Assembly: GCA_025677815.1 (NCBI GenBank)
Contig: JAIXMP010000031.1
Location: forward strand, 310,001-374,000
Direction: 5' to 3'
Length of the DNA: 64,000 nt
From: Phascolomyces articulosus
Taxonomy: Eukaryota > Mucoromycota > Mucoromycetes > Mucorales > Lichtheimiaceae
Positions within the stretch are counted from its first letter, which is position 1. Every line of letters starts with the position of its first letter. The position numbers and the translations under genes are program-made. A model generated the notes under the pieces. The model saw nothing but the letters and a program-made list of their open reading frames with translations, did not search any database and was not told the DNA's origin. Positions 37,430 through 50,410 of this stretch are shown here, piece by piece.

Positions 37430-37947
37430 AACAACTAAAGGTAATTAAAATATTTCTGGAAAAAGAAAACAAATGTTAACTAAATTGAATTTTAGGATAA
37501 TTCCTCATTTATCATTCCTACACAACCGAATTGTCAATTAGTGAATAACGATGCAACATTTTTTCATGAGAAATAAATCATTAATATATCGAAACATATT
37601 ATTTATACATCAATGCATCCGTAATAAATAACCCATGTTGTTAATCATATTTCATTTATCCAACTATTACAAACCAGAACTCATTCAATGTATAACGTAA
37701 CAAGAACAAAGAGGAGATTATTTTTAAAAATAAAGGGGATATGATAGGGAGTAATTTTTTTATTCTTTTTTTTTTTTAAAAAAAAGTTATTATTTCATAA
37801 AAGTATAAGCATAATAATATACAAAAGGTGGAGTAAAATATCAATTACATAAGTAGACTTATTAAATGAATAGAATCATATAAAAGAAAAAGTTAAAAAA
37901 TAATTTATAGCGTAAAGAGAGAAAATATTCCCCTATAGAAATATACT
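37430..37947. other. Spacer between convergent genes
   Basis: The 3' ends of the small secreted protein gene and of the first kelch/TM gene face each other here. A T12A8 tract (37766-37785) lies between them. No gene seen. Confidence 0.6.
37766..37785. repeat. T12A8 palindromic tract between convergent genes
   Basis: Twelve T then eight A, 163 bases from the 3' end of the downstream minus-strand gene. Confidence 0.9.
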
Positions 37948-40900
37948 TTAGCTGCTGTCACTACTCGTAGATCTGCGATCTTGTTGAGTAACAGGCACGG
38001 TGGCGGGATGAGCTGTTTGTTCTTGTTCTCTCATTGGCACTTGGATGTGATTATGACCATTTCCAACAGCAGTTGAATCGACTGCGGGACGATAACTTTG
38101 TTGACTAGGTCTTCCACGGAAAAATTCACCAATACTACGACGTGATGCACGATTACCTTGATCTTCAGGTCGCTTGAGAGCAACGTCTAATCGTCGGAAA
38201 ACTTCATCATCGACATAGTATGATTTGAACACCAGTTCGAGCAATTGCATACGATCTTCAACAGATGACAATCGACGACTTTCATCTGTATTAAACACCT
38301 GACTTGTATTGGCAGTACCGTTTTGTGTATGAGGGGATAACGTACCAGCGGCAGTGGCTATTCGTTGCTCGCTATTAAGTGATTCAGCTTCATCGATATA
38401 TGTTTCTTCTTCATCATCCAAGTAATTAGGACCATAATTCCTTAGATTCAAAGAGTATCTGTCGTGAACTGGGTTGACAAGCGGTACTGGTGTTCGGTTC
38501 AGATCAAAACGATCCTTGAGACCACTAGAAATAGAACGTCGCATATCGCCAACGGACCAACGATGAACAATACCAAACGGTGAACGGGGGCGGAAACCAA
38601 ACATGATAGTTTGGAATGCCACAAAAAGACCAAAAAGACCACCGATGAATCCAACTGCGTTTACCAAGGAATAAATCTTTTGCTCACGATGAACCATAAT
38701 GGAAGTGCTGGCAGGTGCAATAGTCAATCTTGAAATCATTTTTTCACCAGCATTCAATAAGCCCCCTCCAAGACCAGGCGCATTTTGAACACGTTGTACA
38801 ATTGAGACTTCAGGGGTTGAATTGTGTACAGGTGCAAACCCAACATAATTCCATCCAACGTCCTCTAAATACTCTTTTGATTCAAGTTGATATTGGACAT
38901 AACCTTCGTCTAATGGATGAAGATCGACTGTATGCAGTGCATCAAAATCATCATTATCAGATTCAAGGAAATCGGCAATATCTTGATCATTAAGTTCTCG
39001 TTGGTGCTGTGCCAAAAAGATGACTCGATTTGGATTACGTTTTTCAGGGTAAAAGGTAATATGAATACGACCATTCTCTGTTTTATCGTTTACGTAGAAT
39101 GTAAAATGGACATTTGTGCCGTTATTCCTTTGTGGAACAATTTCGTTGTCCAGCAATAATGTCTCGTAATCATACATAGCACGGTCTTTAGTACCGGTGA
39201 ATAAGTAACATACATGTTGACCAAGATTACCCATAAAGCTTGGGTCATAATATTCCAGATCAAGCTTAGTAAGGTGGTCATCACAAACATCTCCAGCGTC
39301 AGTAACACATCCAACAATTGGATACTCAAACCCGAATTCAGTATTTTCTGCAGGTGTGAATCCTTCGAAACAAACACGAGCATCTAAATTTTCCATATAG
39401 ACATTAACGAATTAATAAAGCTGATTATAAATCTTCTTCCTTCACATCAGAGAAAAGAAGGTAAGTCAATACGGCAATAAAATAAAAGTTAAGTATGCTA
39501 TATACCTGGAAGTGTAATTAGCTTACTGGGCGTCGTATCCATTACAATATAAGTAGCTTTTGGACTTCGTATCACTTGTATAAGGACAAAAACAAAGAAC
39601 GCAAGGAAGAGAAAGAGCAAGATGACCTTAGAAATCAAACGCGCTGTCTCCGCCCAAAGTGGTTCACCCGTTCTATTATTAAAAAAAATCAGAATAAATG
39701 GATTATAACATCTGTAATTAATTAAAAAATAAATATTACCTTGGGTTCCAAATACCGTAATGAATTCGCATAATTGCCCGGCGGACACGATAACGGAACC
39801 GATATAACAAATACAAAAGCATAAGTGCAACAACAACGCATACAATGACAACTGCTGCAATAACTCCTCCACTAAGACCTGACGGGCTCCATTTCTCCTC
39901 ATCTGCTATTTCACCAGTAGATACGTTGTTAACCCATTTGGGAGATGTCAAATCTACTTCTTTACTGTCTTCATTTGTTACAGAAGCCGTAAGGAGAATG
40001 TCAAGCGAATTATAAAAAATGGATCGGGAAATACCTGTATTCGTTATTAAAAAAAAAAGAAGAATTAGTAAGAAATGCTATTCGATTTCATCAATACATT
40101 GATAGAGTCATGTATCTTACCAAATCCAAATACAATATATTTCTGGGAGAGTAAACCAGCAGAAGTACCACTACGAGTGACTGGTTGTGTTCCAGGAATA
40201 GAAGGATTATACCACTTCCATTCTTGAGTATCGAGCATCCACAAGTGGTTATAGGAAATTCGCTTTTCTGGAGCATCATTATTGTCACCTTTGTAAATTT
40301 CATAAATTAGTACGTAGTATAAAAACATCATTGTGTAACCAAAGAATACATTGAAGATCCTCACCTCCAAAATAATAAATATAGCGACCCTCCGGCCCTG
40401 TTCAATAGTAAATGAATGCAGTGTCTGTTAGCAGTTGGTATATAATAATTAAAAAGGCCCTCGTCTGCGTACCTAAAATAGCACTGGAATGCGTATACCC
40501 TTCATCAGTGCCTGTTGCGTTGGCATCAACATCCTGAAAAGTCCATGTATCATTACTAGTGTGGTATATGACAAGTCTAGTGTATTTTAAAGTAGCACCG
40601 AACATGTTGTCGGGCATATTTTCTTCCCAAAAAAATCCACCAATATATACAATACGGCCATCTCTAAAATATTAAAGGAAGGTTGCAATGAGTCCACTGT
40701 CATGTCAAAAAATAAATTTTCAAGCATGCTACATACGGTAGAGCAGTGGCTGTACTAGCATATAGCCCACGCGGAGGAGTACTTAGAGCTGTAAATACTC
40801 CATTTTCAGGATTATATGACCACGAATCCGCTAAGATTGTCCTATTCACAGTACTTGGGATTCCTCCAGCAATATATATCAATCCATTTGGTGCCATAAC

Positions 40901-41380
40901 AGCCGTGTGTTCCTGTCTTTGTATAGGAACTGCCGATGGGTCGGCGCCCTCTAGACCAGGTAATGTAGTCCAAGATTTTTGAGCAAACGAGTATACACTA
41001 GCACGAAGTGGTTCACCAACAGTAGTGCTAGCATTCAAACCAGATGCTCCACCAATGATTGCAAATGATTCATTGCCAGGTAAAACAACAGCTTGACCAA
41101 ATTGAGATGATGGGCCGTTTTCGTTCAACCTTTTATACTGAACGACGCCTGCAGTATCAAAGGAAAGCTCAGTAAATTGACTGAAACTACCGGCGTTTTC
41201 ACCTTGTCCACCGTATACATAAAAGGTATCACCGATTGTAAATCCAGCACCGCCCCAGACAACAGGGATTTTTTCTCTGGTCATTGGTGGGACAGGATAT
41301 TCTCCATTTGAGACGTTTGACAATATTGCAAGCAGTAAGAAAACTGCCTGCAAGGACCGCAAAGACCGTAAGTTGAACAT
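37948..41380 (-). CDS. Kelch-repeat receptor-like protein with three TM segments (paralogue 1)
   Basis: Exons 5' to 3': 40737-41380, 40473-40663, 40365-40397, 40121-40288, 39740-40034, 39506-39672, 37948-39383; 977 residues. A signal peptide (FLLLAILSNVSNG) leads to a kelch beta-propeller, about residues 25-345 (FYVYGGQGENAG, LIYIAGGIP, IVYIGGFFWEE, YIYYFGG, YIVFGFG) with several N-glycosylation sequons. Then TM1 about 402-424 and TM2 about 456-478; an ordered domain 500-735 with paired cysteines and sequons (NNGT, HNST), so probably extracellular or lumenal; TM3 about 738-760 (YSLVNAVGFIGGLFGLFVAF); and a long cytosolic tail ending Ser/Asp-rich. The tail has a conserved helix (RMQLLELVFKSYYVDDEVFR). 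The family is not one I can name; a surface or secretory sensor or adhesion role is inference. The start was chosen at the ATG directly before the signal peptide. Confidence 0.85.
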
Positions 41381-44300
41381 TTGTCGTGGTCTTTTTTTTT
41401 TTTTTGCTGATGAATATACAGTGATTTGATCGGGTTTTGTTTGTATGAATAAACAATTAATTGAAATGATATAAAAAAGAAAAGAAAAAGAAAAAGCGTG
41501 TGATTCATAAATCAAAGAAAAATGATAGTATTTGTATAGGCTTGATGGGCTCAGCCTCTTACGTCCGTCATACCCTGGCGAAGCAGTTTTTCAAAGTTTG
41601 ATGTAACCATTTCAATTGTGTACAAGGATCTCCTATATTCGTAAGATGATTATAGTATTAAAAGTCACCTGTTACTCTAGTTGTATTCGGAGAAGGTTAA
41701 TACGAACACGCAATCATTATAATATTGAAACTACTATCGAGTATTTGTTTGTTTTTTTTTAAATTACGTACGTAAAAGATACATATAATGAATGAGTAAT
41801 TGGTAAATAACAACATTATCATATTCTATTTTTACATTTATGAACATAAATGATTTTCAATGCAATTTCTCAAAGATAATGGTAAATGCTATTGTTGACC
41901 AAATGTAGATGGATTGCATATTATATTATTCCAACTTGGGCTTCAGTTCTGTCCTTTTTATTTTGGGCAGAAACTTCCATCTCTTACCTGCAAAGGTATT
42001 TTTTTAGAGACGGTGCAGAAAACGGTAATTCGAGTTCGACAGAAAAGTGTTAGATCAGATTTAATGTGTCACCAAGAAAGAGCGCCGAGTAAACTGAGAA
42101 TAAGAGATGAGTGGGCACATCATAGTAGTGCTGTTTGTTTCACAGTTTCCACCTGATAGAATTTAATTTGGTGAAGTTTCACTTTGACACGAAAAAAAAT
42201 GTATCTTTTTTTCATATTAAAATTCGCTTTATGTAGTTGTACTTTTTGTACTACGTACTTGCTGGATACTTACTACTTTGCACCCACTCAATCCATACAA
42301 GTTTATTTCATGTAATACAGTAAAGTTTACTTCATCAAATTCTGCGCCACTCAGAATATTTTCTATTTTCATAAAAGCACTAACAAAACTAAGGTAGCGC
42401 ATTACGTAATTAGTAAGCCCATTATCTGGAGAATTTATTATTCGTTTATATAACGTTGTAAATGAAGAGAAATAATTTCTTCCATAAATATTTCAAATCA
42501 ATATATCAATAGTAGCTGCATCACACCTTAAAATTATGATAACTATTTAACTGATATGGGCTTAAAAAAATCTTATTTCTAAAGGAGATCAAACGCAAAT
42601 CTGTGTGCCACAAGTATTGTGATACAACAGACTAACTTTCTCATTTTTTTCTAAAATACGCTCAGAAAATACACATAGTTGGTTATCTATTTTCCCATGC
42701 GTTTTTGGTTCTTTGTTCTTTGATGATCAAATGCTATTTTTAATACAACTTCACATTCTTAATGCGTATTTTTTTTATTGTTCTGAATTCCTTTAAGCAG
42801 CATAAGAAACTCGAAATCCAACAAACTACATACGTTAATGTTATATACGTTAGTACGTATCACCATAATATGTAGTACGCGGATATGTAATATAGTGTAT
42901 AAGAACTTTATGAGATCCTTTCGCCAAGGCCCTGGCTTTGACTCGTTTAAGTTCTACCATGTCATGTGTTTAAGAAACATTATGATTTGCAAGGTACAAT
43001 ATATACTTTACTTTTTATCTTTTATTCCAGGGATACTCTTTATTTTCCAAAACGCCGCTCTGATAGGGACATGTGTGTAGGAGGTTTCAATCCTACAACC
43101 AACCTATAAACTTCTGTACTATAGAAGCAGTTCATCCAAAAAAGAAATTACTTACGATTATGCATTCGGTAACACAGTATTCGTAATGGTTTTTAGCCAT
43201 GAAGCTTAACCTTATAGGAATATATGAATATAGTTTTCGAATAGTCTGGCCAACAAAAGAACATTTATAAAATGATCCAGAGCCATGATGTTAACTTCCA
43301 TAATAATAATTTTTTCCTGGATTTTTCTTTTATGATGTAAAATGTTTAAGCCGATTCCTCTTAAATTTATAACATGTAGAAATATATCAAGAATGATACC
43401 ACTATTTACAGAAAGTGAAAATGCATTCTTTTACAATATTATACTAAAATAAGTGAGAATATCATGTGTCGTTTTCTTCTGTACATAAGATTGATTAACA
43501 TTGTTTGATTCTAAGAATGTCCCTCAAAGTTTTTTCTAACACTGCTACGTATATGTATTTCTTATTGTAATGAGTTACTTCCCACGTTTAATATCACCTT
43601 TCTAATATCATAAAATAAGATGATGAAGTTACGACTATCATCCATACACAAATGTATAAATACACAAGTGTTTATATAGATTTATTTTTCCAATATAGGA
43701 ATTATTAAAAAGTTATATATTTCTTAGGCGTTCTAATTATTGATGGGAAAATAGATAAATTTTATAGATGTTGATGGATAGAATCACTGGTATGATACCA
43801 AATGCATACGAAACGACAAATGGTCTTGAGGTCTTTGTTAGAAGAGTTATCATACTGATAGATATATCTTATTAACAAAAATGGCTCTTTGATTTAGTGA
43901 TGTTTTCATAGTACTATATTCGTACATTTTAGTATTAAGTTTCCGGATCAAAGTTCGTATGGGAAATATATTTAAATAGTGTGCAGGAGTACTCAACTAA
44001 TAGTTACTACATGTGTTCGAATCCAGTATCTTCTTCTACTAGTTTTTATATGCAGTCTAGTAGTATATACAATACTATGAACCATGCATTAACAGAGATC
44101 ATTTTTTTTACTACTATCATCAGTGGCAAAGCTGTTTTCTTGCTTTTAAAAGACTTGACAATAAAGTGAACATTAGAAAAGAGCTCGGTAATGACCGAAA
44201 ATAGTGAATCATTTTTTCAAAAAAAAAAAAAAAATTATGCGGTTTTTCCGTTAACGATAAATGGCTACAAATCCATACTCATCATTATAATTCTGGTCCT

Positions 44301-45169
44301 AAAAGATTACTCCTGTGGGATGTTGAAGATGATTTTATATGTTATTTTTATAAATTAGTAGTCTCATTGAGAAAGACATTCCTTCACAAAAAACCAGATA
44401 ATTTTTATCGTCTTTTTCTTTATATTCTTAACTTGTTTACCATTATTGCGTAGCAACAAAAAATCATATCATTCTACAGAAAGTAATACCTTATTTCCCA
44501 CCAAAAGAACTTTTTTTTGGGGAGTGAAGCCCGTTAAAATCCTTTTTTTTTTCTCAGTCCAAGACGTTTATAAAAGCCGCATATTCAACAGTGGCACACC
44601 AGTATTGGTCACGAATAGTATATATCAATAGTTGTGTGTTCTAAACCATTGTATGTGAACATACAAAAGCATAATATTATACTTTCTGAAATGCTTCTTT
44701 CAAAAATTGTATTGTAAAATGCGTGAAATAAATAAATGAATATTTAGATATGATTTGCAATTGTTTCCAAATAGAGCTATGATTTGCGTTTTGTTTTGTT
44801 ATCCGAAACATGATGTATATAAAAGAAAACGTATTACAAATAAAGAAAAGATCGACAAGATGCACATCTTTATTAATTGGCACACTAGGTTAAACATTTA
44901 TTGTTATAATAGTATTATGCTAGATTATTTATTTGTCACAATAAAAATGTCTCATCAAACACAGTTAGATTATTGAGTAACTCGCATGAAAAAAAAGGGT
45001 AATTAGTTACTATGTATTATTACAGGTAATGTATATACTTCAAAATACAACTAAAAAAAATAACAATAAAGATGATTATAATCCACTATATAATAAAGAA
45101 AACGCCATGAGAATACTTGGTAAAATAAAAAGAACAAAGTGAAAGGCGATTGTTTTTTGGCTTATTACA
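41381..45169. other. 3.8 kb spacer between the kelch/TM paralogues
   Basis: No intact gene. Short open frames (for example 41914-42156, 44446-44631) have no signature, start context or splice partners. The left end should hold the promoter of the 37948-41380 gene and the right end the 3' flank of its paralogue. The interval is long enough to have held a lost gene, but nothing recognisable remains. Confidence 0.5.
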
Positions 45170-48100
45170 TTAATCCTTCTTTTGATCTGTATCAGTAACG
45201 TTATTGTTATCATGATTGTCATCAGGTATATGAGAAGGTACGGGTGGTGGAGGTGGAGAAGATAATCGTGGAACTTCAGGAGGAGGAGAAAGAGTTGACT
45301 CATTATAACCATTTGTATCAAACCAACGTGTTCCGTTTTCATGTGCGGCAACACCATTTTGATCTCGACTACGTAAACCAACACCATTTCCTCTTAAAAA
45401 GTTGGGCATACTTCTTCGGTTACTGGTGGTGGTGGGGCTTGTTGCCGAATTTAAGGAAGCAGGTCGTTTGAGTGCATGATCCAATCGTCGGAAAACTTCA
45501 TCATCAATGTAATAGGACTTGAATACCAACTCGAGTAACTGCATACGTTCTTCCACTTGTGACAATCGTTTTCCATCATCCAATTCTTCTGCCGTAGCTG
45601 TCAATGTCATACCATCCGGTGTGTTAAGCCCATCATTTTCGCTTCCTTCATCCATATAATGTGCATCTTCAATATCGCGAGGACCATAGTTTTTGAGATC
45701 AATGGTTGAGAATCGTCGATGAACTGGATTCATGAGTGGCACAGGTGTATTGAGCAAATCAAACCGTGATGTTAATTCACGCGAAATGGATCGTTTCATA
45801 TTACCCACGGACCAGCGATGGATAACACCCCATGGAGAATTAGGACGATGACCAAACATCAATGCTTGGAATGCGATAAAGAGACCAAACAAACCACCAA
45901 GGAAACCAAGTGCATTTAGCAAGGAATAAATTTTTTGTTCACGCACGCGTACATTGTTAAAGGAGGCAGGGATCACAGTCAACTCATTGAGCTGTCCATT
46001 CATTGGTGAGTATTGTTCCAGATTCATTGGTTGTACTCTGATTGTTGTTTCCACTTCATTTGTCGAATTAAGCACAGGTGAAAATCCAACATAATTCCAT
46101 CCAACATCCTGCAGATATTGGTATTCTTTGATTTGGTAATGGACAAAGGCACCATCGTTTGTATTCATATCAAGAATATTTTCGGTAGCCATATCATTGA
46201 AATCGGCAATGATCCAATTATCTAATTCATCTTTTGTCATGTCTTGTTTCTGATAAGCAATTTCATCACTTTCATCAAAAAATAGCTGTCTGTTTGGATT
46301 TCTTCCTGGTGGATAAAATGAAACGTGCGTGACGCCTTGATGTTGCACGAAAGATCTTGAAAAGAATGTGAAATGTAATTCGCTTCCATTATTGCTACGT
46401 TCTGGATCAATATTTTCACCAAGTTTAATATTGTAAGGAATAAAGAGGTAGCATGATACTGCTCCAAGGTTGGCTAAAAAGAAGGGTTGGTGATTCGTCA
46501 TGTTGAGTGGAAAGATATTGTTATCACATATATCGCCGAAGCTTGTTATACAACTAACTGCGGGATATCGGTCGCCTGTTTGGGTGTTACTTTCTTGAGT
46601 ATATCCATCAAAGCAGAATCGTATTTCTATCCAAATTTAAATAATGGTTTGTAATAATTGTAAGGAACCTAATATTATATTCTCAATAAGATACTGTTTA
46701 TTTTTTCTCCTTACCTGGTGCTTCCACTTCCAGTCGATCAGCAGCTTCAGTGACTATAAAGTTTGCATTTGGACTATTCAATACTTGAATGACAACAAAT
46801 ACAAAGAAAGCAATAAATAAGAATGCTAAGATGATTTTTGTGATCAGTCGGGTGGCTTCGGCCCAACGTGGCTCTCCCGTACTATGAATTTTGAAAAAGA
46901 ATCATGGTTAATAACCGAATCATCCTTCAAGTTGTATACTATTAAGGTAAACATACCGTGGACTCCAAACATCATTGTATAACCGTAATATAACCCAACG
47001 AAGTCGGTATCGGAAGCGCCATGCCATAAAGATGATTAATCCAACGGCTAATACAGCAATAACGACTACTGCAGCTATGATACCTCGACTAATACTGCTA
47101 GACACATATTCTATACCAGTATCAGCTTCACCTGTAACGACATTCTTGACCCAAGTTATATCCACAGGGCCTGCTAGTAATTCATGGTTTTCTGTATCTC
47201 TTGCAATTTGAGGAGGTAGTCTTACAACACTAACATCACCAAAATAATAACCACGGGCACCACCTATATTTGTATTTTTTTGTTTACGTTAAAGATACAT
47301 CTAACAATACCTATATTTAATGTACGATTGACTATGATCTTAATAAGGAAATATCAACATACCTTGTGCAAGAACCATGTAACTATCGGTAATAATTCCA
47401 GCAACTGCCATTGCTCTTCGGCTAGGTCGTGTTCCATGTATTTGTTCAGCTGTTGGCACAGTATAATTCCATGTGTGTGTATCAAGAATGGAGAATGTCT
47501 GTCGGTATAGTCCCCTTTCACCATTAATATTCGTGCCTTTATATAATCATGAGAAGTCTGTTAGTTGAATGTACTTTGCATAAACAATAATAAAGTATAG
47601 ATTGTATTAAGAAACATACCTCCATAAAAATAAATGTATCTTTGCTCTCGTCCTAACAAAAACATAACTTATTAGCAATCAAAAATAATTAAATGAAAAA
47701 AAAAACAACAACGATGGAGAGTTTTAATTACCAAGAACAGCTGTAGAATAACCTCTACTAGATGCAGCAGCTAGATCACCCCCAAATTCGCTATTATAAG
47801 ACCACTCTCCATTGGCTGTGTTATAGAACATTCCTTCATTAGGTCCAAAGAGTTCTATTTCTCCTGTAGTATTTCCTGAATATCCTATTGCACCTGTAGT
47901 ATATAAGATGGTGCCGTCTCTATAAATTTCATAAATCGTTATTGTAAGCTGTGTTTAAAGGGATATAGATCTATATATTAAATATATATATATATATATA
48001 TAACATACGGTAAAGGAATTCCAACATGCGCAAAAAGGACTATAGGGTCGAGTGCAAATAATGCTCGTCTAGTAAACAATCGATCCCTAGGGTTAAATGA

Positions 48101-48733
48101 CCAAAAATCACCAACAAGAGTTTGATTTTCCAGCGATCGAATACCGCCATAAATATAGACAAGACCATCAGGCCCTAAAGTGGCAGTATGACCTTCACGA
48201 TTGGTTGGTAATGCAGGTCCTCCAGGTGGAACTTCGTCACCCGCTGTGACATTGACAGGAATTGGGTCCCAACGCTGATTATCAAATGTATATTGATAAC
48301 ATAAAATATGCAATGCTGTTGTGTTTTCATTCCCTGGTGCAAACCCACCAAATAAAAGAACTGTATTGTTATCGGGTAATAAGACAGCACGGGCATTGGC
48401 CACTTTTGGTGCTTCTGCTGGATTTGCCATCGGTACTCTGTTAAAAATCAGTTCGCCTTCCGGACTAGAGAAATTAAAGGAAATTGAAACGAAGTCATTG
48501 GTAGCGTTATTTGATCCTCGGCCTTCACCACCATAAATATATAATGCCTCATTGCGTACAAATGAAGCTGCATTCGTTCGAGATGGGATTTGTGTTTTTA
48601 TATATGAATCCATTGGATAAGCTCCATGTACATAATCAATCATGATTGTAATAAGTAGCAATAATGATATTATTATCGATAGAACCCCATCTCGTTTCGA
48701 CCCGGATTGTTTCCGGTATAGTATTAGAGTCAT
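45170..48733 (-). CDS. Kelch-repeat receptor-like protein with three TM segments (paralogue 2)
   Basis: Exons 5' to 3': 48009-48733, 47732-47919, 47620-47652, 47363-47536, 46957-47263, 46715-46881, 45170-46626; 1,016 residues. Layout matches the neighbour at 37948: signal anchor or peptide (LSIIISLLLLITIMIDYVHG), kelch propeller (LYIYGGEGRGSN, VLLFGGFAPG, LVYIYGGIRS, RYIYFYGG), TM1 (IIAAVVVIAVLAVGLIIF), TM2 (ILAFLFIAFFVFVVIQVL), a cysteine-containing lumenal domain (FCFDGYTQESNTQTG; sequons NNGS, LNST), TM3 (YSLLNALGFLGGLFGLFIAF) and a cytosolic tail with RMQLLELVFKSYYIDDEVFR. All six introns have the same phases as in the paralogue, and exons 3 and 6 have identical lengths (33 and 167 nt), so the pair arose by local duplication. 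The extreme tails differ (Pro-rich here, Gln/Ser-rich there). Confidence 0.86.
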
Positions 48734-50410
48734 TGGTATTTCTTTGATCTACAAATATGTAAAAAAAAAAAAAAAAAAAAAAAAGCGAAATAAAATAAAA
48801 AAACAGATAACTAGGAAAAAGAAGTAGTTATATAAAAAACAAAAAAATAACAGAAAGAGAAGAAAAGTAGGTAAATAAATAACGTCGACTTTTTTCCTTT
48901 ACAATATAAAATAAGCCATTGGCTTATCACAACCCAAGTAGTATAAACAAGCCCAACCATTTGGTTTTGGAAAATGGGTCATTCAGTGGCGAAGTAAATA
49001 AACAATCTCTCTTATTTATTTTTGATATATAAAAGTTTAAATGTATCCTTCAAAAAAAAACATGAAATAAAGAAAAGCCCAAACGACAAATATGGTAACT
49101 AGAGTCCTTGTTTTTTGTTTTGTCATATTATTTTGTAGAATCCCGGTTTTTTCGAGAAGTCTAAAAATATACTCTTTTTTTTAAGTTGTTCACCTGATAC
49201 TACTTTTAAACAAAAGTAAAAAAAAAAAAAAAAAACTATTCTCAAGATAGTGTGTTAAAGGCTATGATGGTAAAATGGGCTTGTAAATTTTCTTTTTGTT
49301 ACACGGAATCTTTGGAATGGTATCATGAAACAACAACATGGCCTATATAAAATATGCGCCACCATCTATTTCTTTATGAATTTACATACTCAAAATAAAA
49401 ATAACCATCATCGTTCGTCTGGATCTTGTTTGTTTGATTCCGATCATCCTATTGATTATGCATAATGTACACAGCAATTTCACATAATCCAAATATTCTT
49501 CAATGTACTTTTTTTTTATATGAAATGATTATCCTATTATTGTAGTTTATTATATTTATGAGGTGCCCATTCAGCCTTATTTTAATTCCTTTCAACAAAT
49601 GTTGTCGCCTATCAGCACTTCGTGTTGTATCTGATCATTTCATCATCTGTTGTGAATTAAACATGTTTGCAGGAAGAAGTGTGTGACCTATACTATTTTT
49701 GGCTTAGATCATACTGGTAAGACAGAGAGATGAGAACACTCTAAATATAAATATTTGACAAGCCAAAACTATCTACACTCGTTTCCTTCGATAAAAAAGT
49801 GGACGCAATGGTGATATTAACAGTGCCATGGCCACTTCCGTGGTTACATCGTCTTTTCAAACTTCATGGAAAAAATGCACAACAAACAATCCGAATCTCA
49901 GGAAGATCATGCTTCAAAAATAATGCGTCACGTTGATTGGGTCCTTTTGTTGTTAGACTTGAAAAGACAATTGTATCAAGAGCGTAGCACCCTATTTCTA
50001 AGAGGATGGAATAGTTTTAATATAAATACAGTGTCAAAATCTTCTTGTATATGCATGTCAATAGTGAGATATGTATATTCGGAATCAAAATTATTATTGT
50101 TACTAATAATAAAACGTGTAAATGCAATAAGAACGTCGTTGATATCAAGAAGAAATAACGGAAAGCTACTAAGCCATCACCTAGGGAAAAAACAGCGCCA
50201 TCTGTAATAAAAAAAATTCCCACTTCCCTTGCAATTATCCACATAAATCCACATATTCAAAAATAAAACCGAGTATAGGTATGGAGCAATGCAGAAAGAT
50301 ACTTTGAAAGAAACAATAGCAGGCGTATTTTATATAACGATAATGGTAGTAAATAATAATAACGTGGTAAACTAAAATTCAATTTTTTTTTATAACTCTA
50401 CAATAATTAA
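48734..50410. other. Spacer without a supported gene
   Basis: Includes a poly-A run just upstream of the paralogue 2 start. On the plus strand 49808-49930 reads open (MVILTVPWPLPWLHRLFKLH and on) before a stop, and 49866-50207 is open in another frame. Neither has a recognisable family or splice structure, so both are left as possible scraps. Confidence 0.5.

Noticed and set aside
44010..44030. GTTCGAATCC resembling a tRNA T-loop/B box
   Set aside because: No 5-bp T-stem, D-arm or anticodon stem can be built around it.
45076..45387. Overlapping open frames within the last exons of the kelch/TM genes
   Set aside because: Shadows of the real reading frame; no independent evidence.
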